A stretch of 64,000 nucleotides of DNA, from the NCBI GenBank assembly GCA_002372935.1, contig DFJF01000006.1, positions 27,298-91,297 of the forward strand. The letters are read 5' to 3'. Shown here one piece after another: positions 10,983 to 20,041 of this stretch. Made by a program: the position numbers and the translations under genes. This DNA is from Clostridiales bacterium UBA3678. Lineage in GTDB: Bacteria > Bacillota > Clostridia > TANB77 > CAG-508. The notes under the pieces are model-generated. The model saw only the letters and a program-made list of their open reading frames with translations. It ran no database searches and had not been told where the DNA came from. Every line of letters begins with the position of its first letter. The first letter of the stretch is position 1.

Positions 10983-11432
10983 ATGAACAAAGTAATTTTA
11001 ATGGGAAGATTGACAAAAGATCCAGAAGTAAGATATACACAAACAAGCAATACATTGGTTGCATCATTTAGTCTTGCAGTAAATAGAAGATTTGTAAGAC
11101 AAGGAGAAGAAAGGCAAGCAGATTTCTTTAATATAGTTGCTTGGGGTAAAACAGGAGAATTTTGTAGCAAATACTTTAAAAAAGGTCAACAAGTTGGAAT
11201 CATTGGAAGACTTCAAACAAGAACATGGGATGATGATAAAGGAAGGCATTATATAACAGAGGTTGTAGCAGAAGAAGCATATTTTGCAGATAGTAAAAGA
11301 GATGGAACTTCTTCAAATGCAGCTTTTGAGGAAAGCTTTGGAGCAACAATGCCAGGTGGAATGGATTCAGGAGCAAATATAACATCAACTTCAGATTTTG
11401 AGGTATCAAGTAATGATGATTTACCATTCTAA
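10983..11432 (+). CDS. ssb: Single-stranded DNA-binding protein
   Basis: Binds and protects single-stranded DNA in replication, repair and recombination. An N-terminal OB fold (MNKVILMGRLTKDPEVRYT, with FFNIVAWGKTGEFCSKYF and VGIIGRLQTR) is followed by a low-complexity linker and the acidic tip DDLPF that docks partner proteins. 149 residues. AAGGTGAGTGATAGTTA precedes the ATG. Its place between rpsF and rpsR is conserved in Firmicutes. Confidence 0.97.
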   Translation: MNKVILMGRLTKDPEVRYTQTSNTLVASFSLAVNRRFVRQGEERQADFFNIVAWGKTGEFCSKYFKKGQQVGIIGRLQTRTWDDDKGRHYITEVVAEEAYFADSKRDGTSSNAAFEESFGATMPGGMDSGANITSTSDFEVSSNDDLPF

Positions 11433-11463
11433 TAAAATTAATTAGATAGGGGGGAAAATGAAA

Positions 11464-11748
11464 ATGGCAGATAACAAAAAAAATAGAAAAAACAATAGAA
11501 ATAAAAATTATGATGATGATTATAATCCTAGAATAAGAAAACAAAGAAAAAAAGTATGTCCTTTATGTGGAGACAAGAACTTTGTTTTAGATTATAAAGA
11601 TTATGATATTATGAAGAAATTTGTAAATGATAAAGGAAAAATATTGCCAAGAAGAACAACAGGAGCATGTGCAAAACATCAAAGAGATATTACTCTAGCA
11701 GTAAAAAGAGCTAGACAAATAGCCGTATTACCTTATACTCAAGATTAA
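11464..11748 (+). CDS. rpsR: 30S ribosomal protein S18, zinc-binding (C+) form
   Basis: Small-subunit protein, partner of S6. The zinc-type signature is present: CPLCGDK and later CAKHQR, with the conserved end [11 protein letters not shown]. The basic, Asn/Lys-rich N-terminus is longer than in some families. ATG at 11464 is preferred over ATG 11458 because the GGGGG ribosome site ends 9 bases before it and only 3 before the other. Many bacteria also keep a zinc-free copy used under zinc limitation; none is seen here. Confidence 0.95.
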   Translation: MADNKKNRKNNRNKNYDDDYNPRIRKQRKKVCPLCGDKNFVLDYKDYDIMKKFVNDKGKILPRRTTGACAKHQRDITLAVKRARQIAVLPYTQD

Positions 11749-11784
11749 TAAAAACATGGATCTAATATTTTTTATATCTAAATT

Positions 11785-11832
11785 CAGCTTTAAGTTATTT
11801 TATATAAACTTAAAGCTGGATTTTTTATTTTT
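11785..11832 (+). terminator. Intrinsic terminator of the rpsF operon
   Basis: A perfect 12-bp stem CAGCTTTAAGTT/AACTTAAAGCTG (11785-11796 and 11807-11818) followed by a T-rich tract. Confidence 0.9.
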
Positions 11833-11917
11833 TTACAATTTGTAGTTAATTATTAAGACTTTCAAGCTGGGAATTGTAATTTATTTTAAAATAAACAAAA
11901 AAATGTTCGCAAAACCA

Positions 11918-11946
11918 TTGACATTTTTAAAAATTTTTGTTAGTAT
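11918..11946 (+). promoter_or_regulatory. Promoter of the YhaO/YhaN-like pair
   Basis: TTGACA at 11918-11923, 17 bp spacer, TAGTAT at 11941-11946, about 33 bp before the start codon. A good housekeeping sigma-A match. Confidence 0.65.
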
Positions 11947-11979
11947 AAAGGAAAACAATTTTACAAAAGGAGCGCAGAT

Positions 11980-13080
11980 ATGAAAATAATACATTGTGCA
12001 GATTTACATTTAGACTCTAAAATGGAAACACACTTAAGTAAGGAAAAAGCAAGAGAAAGAAAAAATGAGATTCTTATCACATTCCAAAATATGGTAGAAT
12101 ATGCTACAAAAAATAAAGTAAAAATTATTATAATTGCAGGAGATATGTTCGACAAAAAAAATATATCAGTAAAGGCAAAAAAAATAGTAAAAAATGCAAT
12201 AGAAGTAAATCCAGAAATAGATTTTATATATTTAAAAGGAAATCACGATGAAGCAGGATTTTTAGATGCAGATGAAGAAATTCCTCAAAATTTAAAATTA
12301 TTTAAAAGTGAGGAATGGACAACTTATGAATATTTAGATGATGAAAATCCAACTAAAATCACAATTTCAGGAATTGAATTTGGAGGAAAGCAAGAGTATG
12401 AAATTTATAATTCTCTAATTTTAGATAAGGGAAAAATCAATATTGTTGTTATGCATGGCCAAGAAAGCGAAAATAGTGTAAAAGATAAAACAGAAATTAT
12501 AAATTTAAAAAAATTAAAAAATAAAAATATAGATTACTTAGCTCTAGGGCACATACATTCATATAAAAAAGAAAAATTAGATAATAGAGGAGAATACTGC
12601 TATTCTGGATGTTTAGAAGGCAGAGGCTTTGATGAATGTGGAGATAAAGGTTTTGTGTTGTTAGACATAAAAAGTGGAAAGATAAATTCAGAGTTCATAA
12701 AATTTGCACAAAGGACTCTATATGAAATAAATATAGATTTAACAGGACTTACTGCAAGTAATGAAATTGAAGAAAAAATAAAAAAAGAAATAGAAAATAT
12801 TCCAAAATCAAGTTTAGTAAAAATAATTTTAGGTGGAGAAACTGAAATAGGAGAAGAAAGAGATGTTGATTTTTTAGAAAAAAAGTTCAAGTCATATTTT
12901 TACTATTTAAAAATAAAAGATAATCCAAAAATTAAAATTGATTATATGAAATATCAAAATGATATTTCTTTAAAAGGCGAATTTATAAGGTTAGTGTTAC
13001 AACAAGATAAACTTAGTGATGATGAAAAGAGCAAAGTTATAAGTACAGGAATAAAAGCACTTTCTGGAGAGGAATTTTAA
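11980..13080 (+). CDS. SbcD/Mre11-like DNA exonuclease (YhaO-type)
   Basis: A calcineurin-like metallophosphoesterase that is probably the nuclease subunit of a DNA-end processing complex. The metal-binding motifs occur in order: D8-L-H10, AGDMFD near 54-59, GNHDE near 87-91, MHGQE near 161-165, GHIH near 190-193. A C-terminal capping region of about 150 residues follows. 366 residues is shorter than E. coli SbcD and close to the Bacillus YhaO type. The Rad50-like partner gene follows after 58 bp, so both likely form one operon from the promoter at 11918. Substrate is inferred from the family only. Confidence 0.85.
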   Translation: MKIIHCADLHLDSKMETHLSKEKARERKNEILITFQNMVEYATKNKVKIIIIAGDMFDKKNISVKAKKIVKNAIEVNPEIDFIYLKGNHDEAGFLDADEEIPQNLKLFKSEEWTTYEYLDDENPTKITISGIEFGGKQEYEIYNSLILDKGKINIVVMHGQESENSVKDKTEIINLKKLKNKNIDYLALGHIHSYKKEKLDNRGEYCYSGCLEGRGFDECGDKGFVLLDIKSGKINSEFIKFAQRTLYEINIDLTGLTASNEIEEKIKKEIENIPKSSLVKIILGGETEIGEERDVDFLEKKFKSYFYYLKIKDNPKIKIDYMKYQNDISLKGEFIRLVLQQDKLSDDEKSKVISTGIKALSGEEF

Positions 13081-13138
13081 AAAAGAATAATGAAAAGGAA
13101 ATTTTGACCTAAAATTATTATACTAGGAGGAAATACAA

Positions 13139-15433
13139 TTGAAATTAATTAAATGTTATGTAGAAAACTTTGGAAAATTAAGCAATTTTACATATAATTT
13201 TAAAGATGGGCTTAATATTATAAAAGAGCAAAATGGGTTTGGAAAAACGACTTTTGCAGTTTTTATAAAATCAATGTTTTATGGTATGGATGCTGGAAAA
13301 AACACCAAAATAGAAAAATCAGAAAGAAAAAAATATTATCCATGGCAAGGTGGCAATTATGGTGGAAATATTGAATTTGAAGTAGATGGGAATAAATATA
13401 AAATAGAAAGGTTTTTCGGGAAAAAGCCAGCAGAAGATACTTTTAAGTTATATGATTTAGCTACAAATTTAGAGAGTAAAGATTTTACAGAAAATATAGG
13501 AGAAGAAATATTTAAAATTAACAAAGAGGGATATGAAAGAAGTACATATATTCCACAAGGGCAAATTCAGATAGAAATGGAAGATAGTATAAATGCAAAA
13601 CTAGGAAATGTTTTAGAGAGTGATAATGATGTAAATTCATCAGAACAAGCAATTATAGCAATAAATAATGCTAAAAAGCTTTATAAAAAAGAAAGAGGAA
13701 AAGGTGGCTTAATAGACGAAAAAAAAGAAAAATTAAACCAATTAGAAAGAGAACTTGAAAAAAGGCAATCAGATTTTGAGATTTTAAAAATTCAAGAAGA
13801 AAAATTAAATAAACTAAATAATAATATAAAAGAGCAGGGAAAATTAAGAGACCAATCACAACAGATGTTATCAGAGAAAATGGAACAAGGAAGAAAAGTA
13901 GCAAAACTAGAAACTTATAAAACAATTTTAACTAAGTATAATAAGTCACAAGAAAATATAGATGAGTTAACAGAATTTTTTGCAAATGATATACCAAGTG
14001 ATGATTTAATTAAAAATCTTACAGAAAAGAATTTTGAATTAGAAATTACAAAAAATCAATTGAAAAATAATAAGTTTTCTGTAGAAGACCAAGAAAAAGT
14101 TACATATTACAAAGATATTTTTGACAGAAATCAAATTACAGAAACACAAGTAAATAAGGGAATAGAAGAATATTCTAAAATATCAAATCTGGAAAACGAA
14201 ATCCAGAATAAAACAAATAAAAAAGAAATTATACAAAATGAATTAAAATCAAAAAGGTTAGCAACAATTTTAGATAGTATTTTAGCAATAGTATTTATTA
14301 TATTAGGGTTTTTCCTGATTTTTAAAGGAGTGCAAGAAATTGTAGGATTTATTTCTGCAATTATTGGAATTGGATTATTTATTTTGTTTTTAGTCAATTT
14401 AAAAAAATCCAAAAAATTAGATGTTAAAGAACTAGAAGAAAAAATAGAAGAGATGCAAAGCGAAAAAAAGTTAATTGAAAGGAACATAGATAAAATCTTA
14501 GATATATGTAACGAAAAAGAGCAAAATAAATTAAATGGTCTATATAATATAAAAAATCAAATAAATTCATATAACAATTTATTAAGAAAGCAAAATGATA
14601 TAAATGCAAATGTACAGAAAAATAATATTAAAAAAGCTACTTTAGAAAATGAAATAAAAAATGGGTTAACAAAATATTTTGTAGATTTAACAAAGCCATA
14701 TTCTGAGCTTTTACAAGAGCTAACTATAAAGAAAAATGAATATCAATCACAGTTAGAACAATTTAATAGTCTAAAAAGAGAAAAAGAAGATTTTGAAAAA
14801 TCTAATGATATGCAAAATCTAGATGATGTAAAAGATTTGTCTAACATTGATGAGTCCGTGTTAAAAGAAAAAATAAAAGAAATAAATATTCATTTTGATA
14901 AATTATCAGATGAAAAAAATCAAGTAAAAAATCAAATAGAAGTATTAGAAAATAGGATTGATGAATATGAATTTTTGGAAAGTGATATAGAAAATACGGC
15001 AAGTGAAATTGAAGAAGAAACAGAAAAATATAAAATTTTAAATACTACAGAAAGTCTATTAAAACAAGCAAAAGAACAATTTTCTTCAAGCTATTTACAA
15101 GATATGATTCAAAATTTTAATGAATATATGAAATTAATAGATAATGGTGAAATGTCTACTAATATAGACATAAAACTTGATGTTAAAGTTGATGTAAATG
15201 GTTCACAAAAAGAAATAAAATATTTTAGTGCTGGATATAAAGATTTAGTTTATATTTGTATGAGATTTAGTTTGATTAAAACATTATTTAAAAATGAGGC
15301 ACCATTTGTAGTGCTAGATGACCCATTTGTAAATTTAGATGAAGAAAAAACTACAAAGGCAATAAATGTAATATCAACTATATCTGAAAAATATCAAATA
15401 ATATATTTTGTCTGTAATTCTAGCAGAATATAA
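13139..15433 (+). CDS. Rad50/SbcC-like ATPase with central membrane pair (YhaN-type)
   Basis: An SMC-like ATPase that pairs with the upstream nuclease. Walker A NGFGKTT lies at residues 32-38, the ABC signature region FSAGYKD near 695-701 and Walker B FVVLDDPF near 722-729. Long coiled coils fill the middle. Residues about 379-425 are strongly hydrophobic (two predicted helices, ending FILFLVNLKK) instead of a zinc-hook CxxC, the known YhaN-like feature and a hint of membrane attachment. The start is TTG: AGGAGG ends 8 bases before it. 764 residues. Confidence 0.85.
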   Translation: MKLIKCYVENFGKLSNFTYNFKDGLNIIKEQNGFGKTTFAVFIKSMFYGMDAGKNTKIEKSERKKYYPWQGGNYGGNIEFEVDGNKYKIERFFGKKPAEDTFKLYDLATNLESKDFTENIGEEIFKINKEGYERSTYIPQGQIQIEMEDSINAKLGNVLESDNDVNSSEQAIIAINNAKKLYKKERGKGGLIDEKKEKLNQLERELEKRQSDFEILKIQEEKLNKLNNNIKEQGKLRDQSQQMLSEKMEQGRKVAKLETYKTILTKYNKSQENIDELTEFFANDIPSDDLIKNLTEKNFELEITKNQLKNNKFSVEDQEKVTYYKDIFDRNQITETQVNKGIEEYSKISNLENEIQNKTNKKEIIQNELKSKRLATILDSILAIVFIILGFFLIFKGVQEIVGFISAIIGIGLFILFLVNLKKSKKLDVKELEEKIEEMQSEKKLIERNIDKILDICNEKEQNKLNGLYNIKNQINSYNNLLRKQNDINANVQKNNIKKATLENEIKNGLTKYFVDLTKPYSELLQELTIKKNEYQSQLEQFNSLKREKEDFEKSNDMQNLDDVKDLSNIDESVLKEKIKEINIHFDKLSDEKNQVKNQIEVLENRIDEYEFLESDIENTASEIEEETEKYKILNTTESLLKQAKEQFSSSYLQDMIQNFNEYMKLIDNGEMSTNIDIKLDVKVDVNGSQKEIKYFSAGYKDLVYICMRFSLIKTLFKNEAPFVVLDDPFVNLDEEKTTKAINVISTISEKYQIIYFVCNSSRI

Positions 15434-15606
15434 ATCAATTAATTTGAAAATTTGGGCAATATAAGGAAGAAATTTAAAATACAAAAATTCAAAAAGTTAA
15501 ATTGTAAAAAAGTAAGATTTGTTGAGATTAAATCATATTTTCAAAGAAAGCAACTTTTAAATTATAAAAATATTAAAAAATCAAGCAAATTTGAGAATTT
15601 TAAAAT

Positions 15607-15635
15607 TTGAAAATATATTAGATATATGGTATTAT
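15607..15635 (+). promoter_or_regulatory. Promoter of the 6S RNA gene
   Basis: TTGAAA at 15607-15612, exactly 17 bp, TATTAT at 15630-15635. The expected start is near 15642, just before the A-rich 5' strand of the RNA closing stem. Confidence 0.65.
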
Positions 15636-15641
15636 AAATGT

Positions 15642-15868
15642 AACAAAAAAATAAAAAAACCCCTGCATAGTGCGTGAAGACAGAATTTTTAGAACCTACA
15701 AGTTTAAAGAGGGACCAATCTCTGGATATGGCGTGCAAGCTTACACAGCATTTAATATGACAAATATTGTAGTAAGAAGCCCATAAGTATTTAGGTAGGA
15801 ACCCACCTGTTTTAGAGCAGGTTGTTAAAAATTTTGACATAATTTACGGCTAAGGCGGGGATTTTTTT
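15642..15868 (+). ncRNA. ssrS: 6S RNA (ssrS), RNA polymerase regulator
   Basis: A roughly 225-nt non-coding transcript with its own promoter and terminator. The ends pair: CCCTGC near 15661-15666 with GCGGGG at 15855-15860, backed by A-run/T-run pairing, then UAG/CUA and GCGU/ACGGC just inside. The interior has the asymmetric bulged hairpin layout and Firmicutes-like blocks (AATTTTTAGAACCTACAAG, AAAGAGGGACC, GGTAGGAACCCACCTG, GGCTAAGGCGGGG). 6S RNA mimics an open promoter and holds sigma-A polymerase in stationary phase; that role is from the family. The assignment rests on structure and recalled consensus, not on a covariance-model search. Confidence 0.72.
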
Positions 15869-15939
15869 GGTTTATTTTAGGAATTTTTAATAACAAAATG
15901 AAAGGCAATTTAATATACAGGTTACATATTACAATAACA

Positions 15940-15968
15940 ATCAGGCAAATAGTGCTTGATTTTTTTTA
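15940..15968 (+). terminator. Hairpin with T-tract downstream of 6S RNA
   Basis: ATCAGGCA/TGCTTGAT (one G-T pair) with loop AATAG, then TTTTTTT. It sits about 70 bp after the RNA's own T-run and may be a backup stop or the end of a longer precursor. Confidence 0.65.
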
Positions 15969-16018
15969 TTATTGATGTTAAACTAAGTTATATAATTTAA
16001 AAAAGAGGTTTACTAATT

Positions 16019-16969
16019 ATGGAAAATAAGAAAGAGGAAATTAACGAAAATATAGAAAAAGATAATAAAAAAATCCCATTTTTTAGGAAATTTTGGTATT
16101 CAATTGGAAGAATAGGTCAATATGAAAAATTAAATAAAGAAGGATTGGTAGCAAGTTTGAAATATTTTTTTGGATTAGTAGCAATATTAGCATTTATATT
16201 AGCAATTATTTATTCAGTTGTCCAAGTCAAAATGTCAAATGAAGTTATTCAATACTTAAATGATAATTTACCAGAAATTACATTTAAAAATAATCAATTG
16301 TCATTAGATAATGATGATGCAACGATTATTGATAACGAAGATATGGCAGATAAATTAGGAAATGCAATTGTTATAAATCCATTAATTGATGAGAATGAAG
16401 CAGTTAAAAATTATAGTAATTTAGCAACAGATAAGCACAACTGTATAGTATTTTTATCAGAAGAATTTATTATAATTACATCAAAATACAATTCTGAGAA
16501 TTCAGATGAAAATACAGATTTAAATAATGTCGAAGGAATTACAATATCTAAGTATTCAGATGTATCATCAAGATATATTTCAGATACTGATTCAGAATAT
16601 CACAAAGAAGCAGTTATTGCTGTTCTTCAAAATTCCAATTCATATTATTATTATATAGCAGAAAATTTTATTGTATGTTATATAAAACTATTTATTGAAT
16701 ATTTTATATATATAACTATAATTTCTATATTAATTTGGATAGTTGTTAAATTGTTAGGTAAAAAGAAAAATATAAAATGGGAATTTAAAGAAACAGCTAC
16801 TAATGTAATATATGCTTCAACATTATCAATTGTATTTTCTGTTATATATTTTATTGTAAACTATTTCACCAAATTTTCAATTCCAATTTATGATGTAATA
16901 AGTATTTTGTTGATTTTTGTATATGTGTATATATTATTAATAAAAAGCAAAAAGAAAAAAATAGAATAA
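16019..16969 (+). CDS. DUF1189-family membrane protein
   Basis: Integral membrane protein of unknown function. An Asn/Lys/Glu-rich cytoplasmic start is followed by FWYSIGRIGQYEKL, a first membrane helix at about 47-69, an extracellular domain of about 150 residues containing LPEITFKNNQLSL, and three more helices near 222-245, 262-282 and 287-309. This order matches DUF1189 proteins of Firmicutes. 316 residues. AAAGAGGTTTACTAATT precedes the ATG, and a TATAAT-like box lies near 15990. Likely monocistronic: it has a terminator on each side. Confidence 0.65.
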   Translation: MENKKEEINENIEKDNKKIPFFRKFWYSIGRIGQYEKLNKEGLVASLKYFFGLVAILAFILAIIYSVVQVKMSNEVIQYLNDNLPEITFKNNQLSLDNDDATIIDNEDMADKLGNAIVINPLIDENEAVKNYSNLATDKHNCIVFLSEEFIIITSKYNSENSDENTDLNNVEGITISKYSDVSSRYISDTDSEYHKEAVIAVLQNSNSYYYYIAENFIVCYIKLFIEYFIYITIISILIWIVVKLLGKKKNIKWEFKETATNVIYASTLSIVFSVIYFIVNYFTKFSIPIYDVISILLIFVYVYILLIKSKKKKIE

Positions 16970-16973
16970 AATA

Positions 16974-17009
16974 AAACTCTCAATACCTATATGGGTTTTG
17001 AGAGTTTTT
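16974..17009. terminator. Bidirectional terminator between convergent genes
   Basis: AAACTCTCAA (16974-16983) pairs perfectly with TTGAGAGTTT (16998-17007), followed by T-runs on the plus strand. On the minus strand the far arm is followed by TTTTATTTTATT, so it can also end the CDF exporter transcript. Confidence 0.8.
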
Positions 17010-17080
17010 GTATGTATATTTTAAACAAAGTGATAATGTTGAATAAATTACAACTATAATTTATACATAGTATATCGATA

Positions 17081-17944
17081 TTATATAGGTTCTACATGTA
17101 CAATGGTTTTGTAAACTTTTGATAATTTATTAACTTCTACTTCAAGATTATCAGCTAATTTATGACTATTAAATGTTGTCATATTTCCATCAACAGCAAT
17201 AGTAATAAAAATAATGTATTTATATCCAACAGGTGTAGATGAAATGTTTAAAACTTTATGTATATCAGAAAATCGTTTTGCTATATCAAGAATTAAATTT
17301 TGTGTATTTATATCAACAGAGACATCCATTAAAATATTATAACTTTCAACAAAAATTTCTATACCTGTATAACCAATCCAAATAGCAATCCCAATACCAA
17401 CAATACTATCAAAATAATTCCAACCTTTCAAGCTAAGCAAACTTGAGATAAGAGTAAAACTTGTTATAATACAATCATTTCTATGGTCTTTGACATTGGC
17501 TTTTAATAAAATGTTATCAAATTTTTTAGCAACATGATTTGAATAAATAAAAAGTGCAAGCTTAGTTAAAATTGTTATAATACATACAGCTACCAAGATC
17601 CAGGAAAACTCAAGATTACTGCCATATATAAGAGTTTGAATTGCATCAATTAATAATTTTAAAGCTACTAAAATCATAGATATGCCAATAAAAAGTGAAA
17701 AAATATATTCAGCTTTTCCATGACCAAAATTATGACCATCATCATTCGGAACACTTGATATTTTATTACCAATAAATGTCATAAGAGAAGCAAAAATATC
17801 TCCAGCACTATTAAAAGAATCTGCAATCATTGCTTGACTATGTGTAGAAAAACCAATGAATCCTTTAATTACTAGTAAAAAAATATTACCAATTATGCCT
17901 AAAACTCCAACTTTTTTTGTTTGTGAAAAACGTGTATCATCCAT
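17081..17944 (-). CDS. Cation diffusion facilitator exporter, manganese-type site
   Basis: A proton-coupled divalent metal exporter of the cell membrane with six helices and a cytoplasmic C-terminal domain. The family blocks GHNFGHGKAEY and HRNDCIITS are present. The transport-site residues, in numbering that coincides with E. coli YiiP, are N45, D49, D153 and D157. An Asn-Asp-Asp-Asp site is that of the pneumococcal manganese exporter MntE, whereas zinc exporters carry His at these positions, so Mn(II) export is likely. The ATG encoding MDDTRF was chosen (287 residues): GAAAGGG lies about 12 bases upstream, and an earlier ATG overlaps that site. Divergent from mtaB. Confidence 0.85.
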   Translation of the reverse strand: MDDTRFSQTKKVGVLGIIGNIFLLVIKGFIGFSTHSQAMIADSFNSAGDIFASLMTFIGNKISSVPNDDGHNFGHGKAEYIFSLFIGISMILVALKLLIDAIQTLIYGSNLEFSWILVAVCIITILTKLALFIYSNHVAKKFDNILLKANVKDHRNDCIITSFTLISSLLSLKGWNYFDSIVGIGIAIWIGYTGIEIFVESYNILMDVSVDINTQNLILDIAKRFSDIHKVLNISSTPVGYKYIIFITIAVDGNMTTFNSHKLADNLEVEVNKLSKVYKTIVHVEPI

Positions 17945-18031
17945 AATAAAAAACATCCCTTTCTTTGATTTGAAGGCACAAATTGTCATAAAAAATTTTT
18001 ATATAATATTCAAGAAATTTGTTTAATGTGA

Positions 18032-18059
18032 ATTATAACATATTATTTATAAAAAGCAA
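18032..18059 (-). promoter_or_regulatory. Possible promoter of the CDF exporter
   Basis: On the minus strand: TTGCTT, 16 bp, TATAAT, about 88 bp before the start codon. Confidence 0.4.
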
Positions 18060-18147
18060 ATGTATTTTAAAACATTTTTACTTAACATGAATTTTGAAAC
18101 ATTTTTATCTGACAGTTACATAACATAAAATAAATAGTAAAAAAGCA

Positions 18148-18176
18148 TTGCATAAAAGTCAATTAAATGGTAAAAT
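18148..18176 (+). promoter_or_regulatory. Promoter of mtaB
   Basis: TTGCAT at 18148-18153, 17 bp, TAAAAT at 18171-18176, about 94 bp before the mtaB ATG. Confidence 0.5.
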
Positions 18177-18269
18177 ACAAGAGAAATTGAAAATCTTAAA
18201 TATAAGGATTTATTAAATTGGAATGATAATTTATTTAAAGAAAAAATTTAATGAAATGGGTGAAAATAT

Positions 18270-19529
18270 ATGGCAAAAAAAGTAGCTTTTTTAACATTAG
18301 GCTGTAAAACAAATCAATATGAAACAAATGGAATGATGCAGCAATTTTTAGATGCAGGATACGAAATATGTAATGCAGATGAAGAACCTGATATTTATAT
18401 AGTAAATACATGTACAGTAACAAATATTGCAGATAGAAAATCAAGACAATCATTAAGAAAAGTGAAAAATAAAAAGGATACAATTGTTATAGCAGTTGGC
18501 TGTTATGCACAAGTTGCAAAAGATACATTACAAAATATGCCAGAAATTGACATTATTTTAGGAAACAAAGAAAAGAAAAATATTATAAAATATATAGAAG
18601 ACTATGAAATAAGCAGAAATAAAATAGTTGATGTTGCAAACATCAATATGCAACAAGATTTTGATGAATATGGATGTATTACATATACAGAAAAAGCAAG
18701 AACAACAATTAAAATTCAAGATGGATGCAATAATTTTTGCTCATATTGCTTAATTCCTTATGCAAGAGGCAGAGTTAGAAGTAGAAATAAAGAAAACATC
18801 TTAGAAGAGGCAAGAAAAATTGCAAATAAAGGAATAAAAGAAATAGTTTTAACAGGAATTCACATTGCATCATATGGAAAAGACTTTAATGAAGAATATG
18901 AATTAGTAGACTTATTAGAAGATTTAAATAAAATTGAAGGTATAGAAAGAATTAGATTAGGGTCACTTGAACCAACAATTATCACAGAAGAGTTTGTGGA
19001 AAGGCTTACAAAATTAGACAAAATTTGCAATCATTTTCATCTATCTTTACAAAGTGGATGTGATGAAACTTTAAAAAGAATGAATAGAAAATATACAACT
19101 AAAGAATTTAGAGAAGTTGTAAAAAGATTAAGAGATAATATAAAAGATGTAAATTTAACAACAGATATAATAGTTGGATTTCCAGGAGAAACAGAAGAAG
19201 AATTCAATACAACTTATGAATTTTTAAAAGAAATAAAATTTTACAAAATGCACATATTTAAATATTCAAAAAGAGATGGAACAATCGCAGCAACAATGCC
19301 AAATCAAATAGATGGAAATATAGCAGAACAAAGAAGTAAAAAGCTTATAGAGTTATCAGAAAGAAACCAGAAAGAATATGAAAAAAAATATGCAGGTAAG
19401 GAAGTTGAAGTTCTATTCGAAGAAAAACAAGGAGAATATTGGGTTGGACATACAACAAATTATATGCTAGTAAAATATAAATCAAATCAAAATCTCGAAA
19501 ATAAAATTTTAAGTTGCACTTTCAAATAG
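18270..19529 (+). CDS. mtaB: tRNA t6A37 methylthiotransferase MtaB
   Basis: Radical-SAM enzyme that turns t6A37 into ms2t6A37 in tRNAs reading ANN codons. Seen: C12 in LGCKTNQYET, C48 in VNTCTVTN with ADRKSRQ after it, GCYAQ, and the radical SAM cysteines in DGCNNFCSYC. The KTNQYET and TVTNIADRKSRQ blocks separate MtaB from MiaB, whose gene is also in this window. 419 residues; a TRAM-like end is present. The last codons and the stop (TTTCAAATAG) coincide with the start of the downstream repeat array. Confidence 0.93.
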   Translation: MAKKVAFLTLGCKTNQYETNGMMQQFLDAGYEICNADEEPDIYIVNTCTVTNIADRKSRQSLRKVKNKKDTIVIAVGCYAQVAKDTLQNMPEIDIILGNKEKKNIIKYIEDYEISRNKIVDVANINMQQDFDEYGCITYTEKARTTIKIQDGCNNFCSYCLIPYARGRVRSRNKENILEEARKIANKGIKEIVLTGIHIASYGKDFNEEYELVDLLEDLNKIEGIERIRLGSLEPTIITEEFVERLTKLDKICNHFHLSLQSGCDETLKRMNRKYTTKEFREVVKRLRDNIKDVNLTTDIIVGFPGETEEEFNTTYEFLKEIKFYKMHIFKYSKRDGTIAATMPNQIDGNIAEQRSKKLIELSERNQKEYEKKYAGKEVEVLFEEKQGEYWVGHTTNYMLVKYKSNQNLENKILSCTFK

Positions 19530-19632
19530 GGACGGTTCTCTTTAAAAAGGGGACGGTTCTTTTTTTAAAAAGAACCGTCCCCTTTCAAAAAAGAACCGTC
19601 CCCTTTTTAAAAAGAACCGTCCCCTTTTGAAA
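19520..19632. repeat. 21-bp repeat array, two forward then three reverse units
   Basis: Starts at the mtaB stop codon. Two GGGACGGTTCT units are followed by three AGAACCGTCCC units. The junction between them (about 19549-19582) is a near-perfect inverted repeat able to form a long hairpin on either strand, so it likely also ends transcription between the convergent mtaB and SASP genes. Confidence 0.92.
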
Positions 19633-19634
19633 GA

Positions 19635-19654
19635 CAGGAGCACAACTCCTGCCT
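19635..19654. terminator. Short hairpin after the repeat array
   Basis: CAGGAG/CTCCTG stem, loop CACAA, followed by CCTTTAT on the plus strand and TCTTTC on the minus strand. A weak terminator between convergent genes. Confidence 0.45.
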
Positions 19655-19743
19655 TTATGTATTACTAAAATAAAGTAATCCTATAAAACCAAGAATAATA
19701 CCCCTGTCAATTATTAAGTTATAACATATCGTATCAAAGTAAC

Positions 19744-19950
19744 TTATTTGTTTGCCATGTTATTTTCAACTTGTTGGATCATTTTTTTAACCATGTTACC
19801 ACCGATTCTTCCTGCATCTCTTGAAGATATATCACCATTGTAACCATCTTTTAAATTTACACCAACTTCACTAGCTACTTCGTATTTGAATTTATCTAAA
19901 GCAGACATAGCTTCTGGAACTAATTTTTTATTTGTATTAGTATTTGCCAT
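19744..19950 (-). CDS. Alpha/beta-type small acid-soluble spore protein
   Basis: Made in the forespore; coats spore DNA and protects it from UV and heat, and is degraded by the GPR protease at germination. 68 residues with the family pattern: KFKYEVASEVGV (protease-site region), then SSRDAGRIGGNMVKKMI. AGGAGGTGAATTCAAA precedes the ATG. A forespore-type promoter is visible upstream. Direct evidence that the organism makes endospores. Confidence 0.95.
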   Translation of the reverse strand: MANTNTNKKLVPEAMSALDKFKYEVASEVGVNLKDGYNGDISSRDAGRIGGNMVKKMIQQVENNMANK

Positions 19951-20012
19951 TTTGAATTCACCTCCTGTTAATATTAATTAACATCAAAAAAACATTTTGT
20001 TTTTTCTAAACT

Positions 20013-20041
20013 TATGATGTGCAATTAATAAGAATTTAAAC
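20013..20041 (-). promoter_or_regulatory. Sigma-G-type promoter of the SASP gene
   Basis: Minus strand: -10 CATCATA (fits CATnmTA) at 20019-20013, 17 bp spacer, -35 GTTTA (one mismatch to GhATr) at 20041-20037. SASP genes are sigma-G-dependent in Bacillus and Clostridium. Confidence 0.55.

Noticed and set aside
15642..15868. T-box leader
   Set aside because: The AGGAACCCACC stretch is not the T-box GGGTGGNACC box, the unit ends in its own terminator, and the next gene is neither a synthetase nor an amino acid gene.
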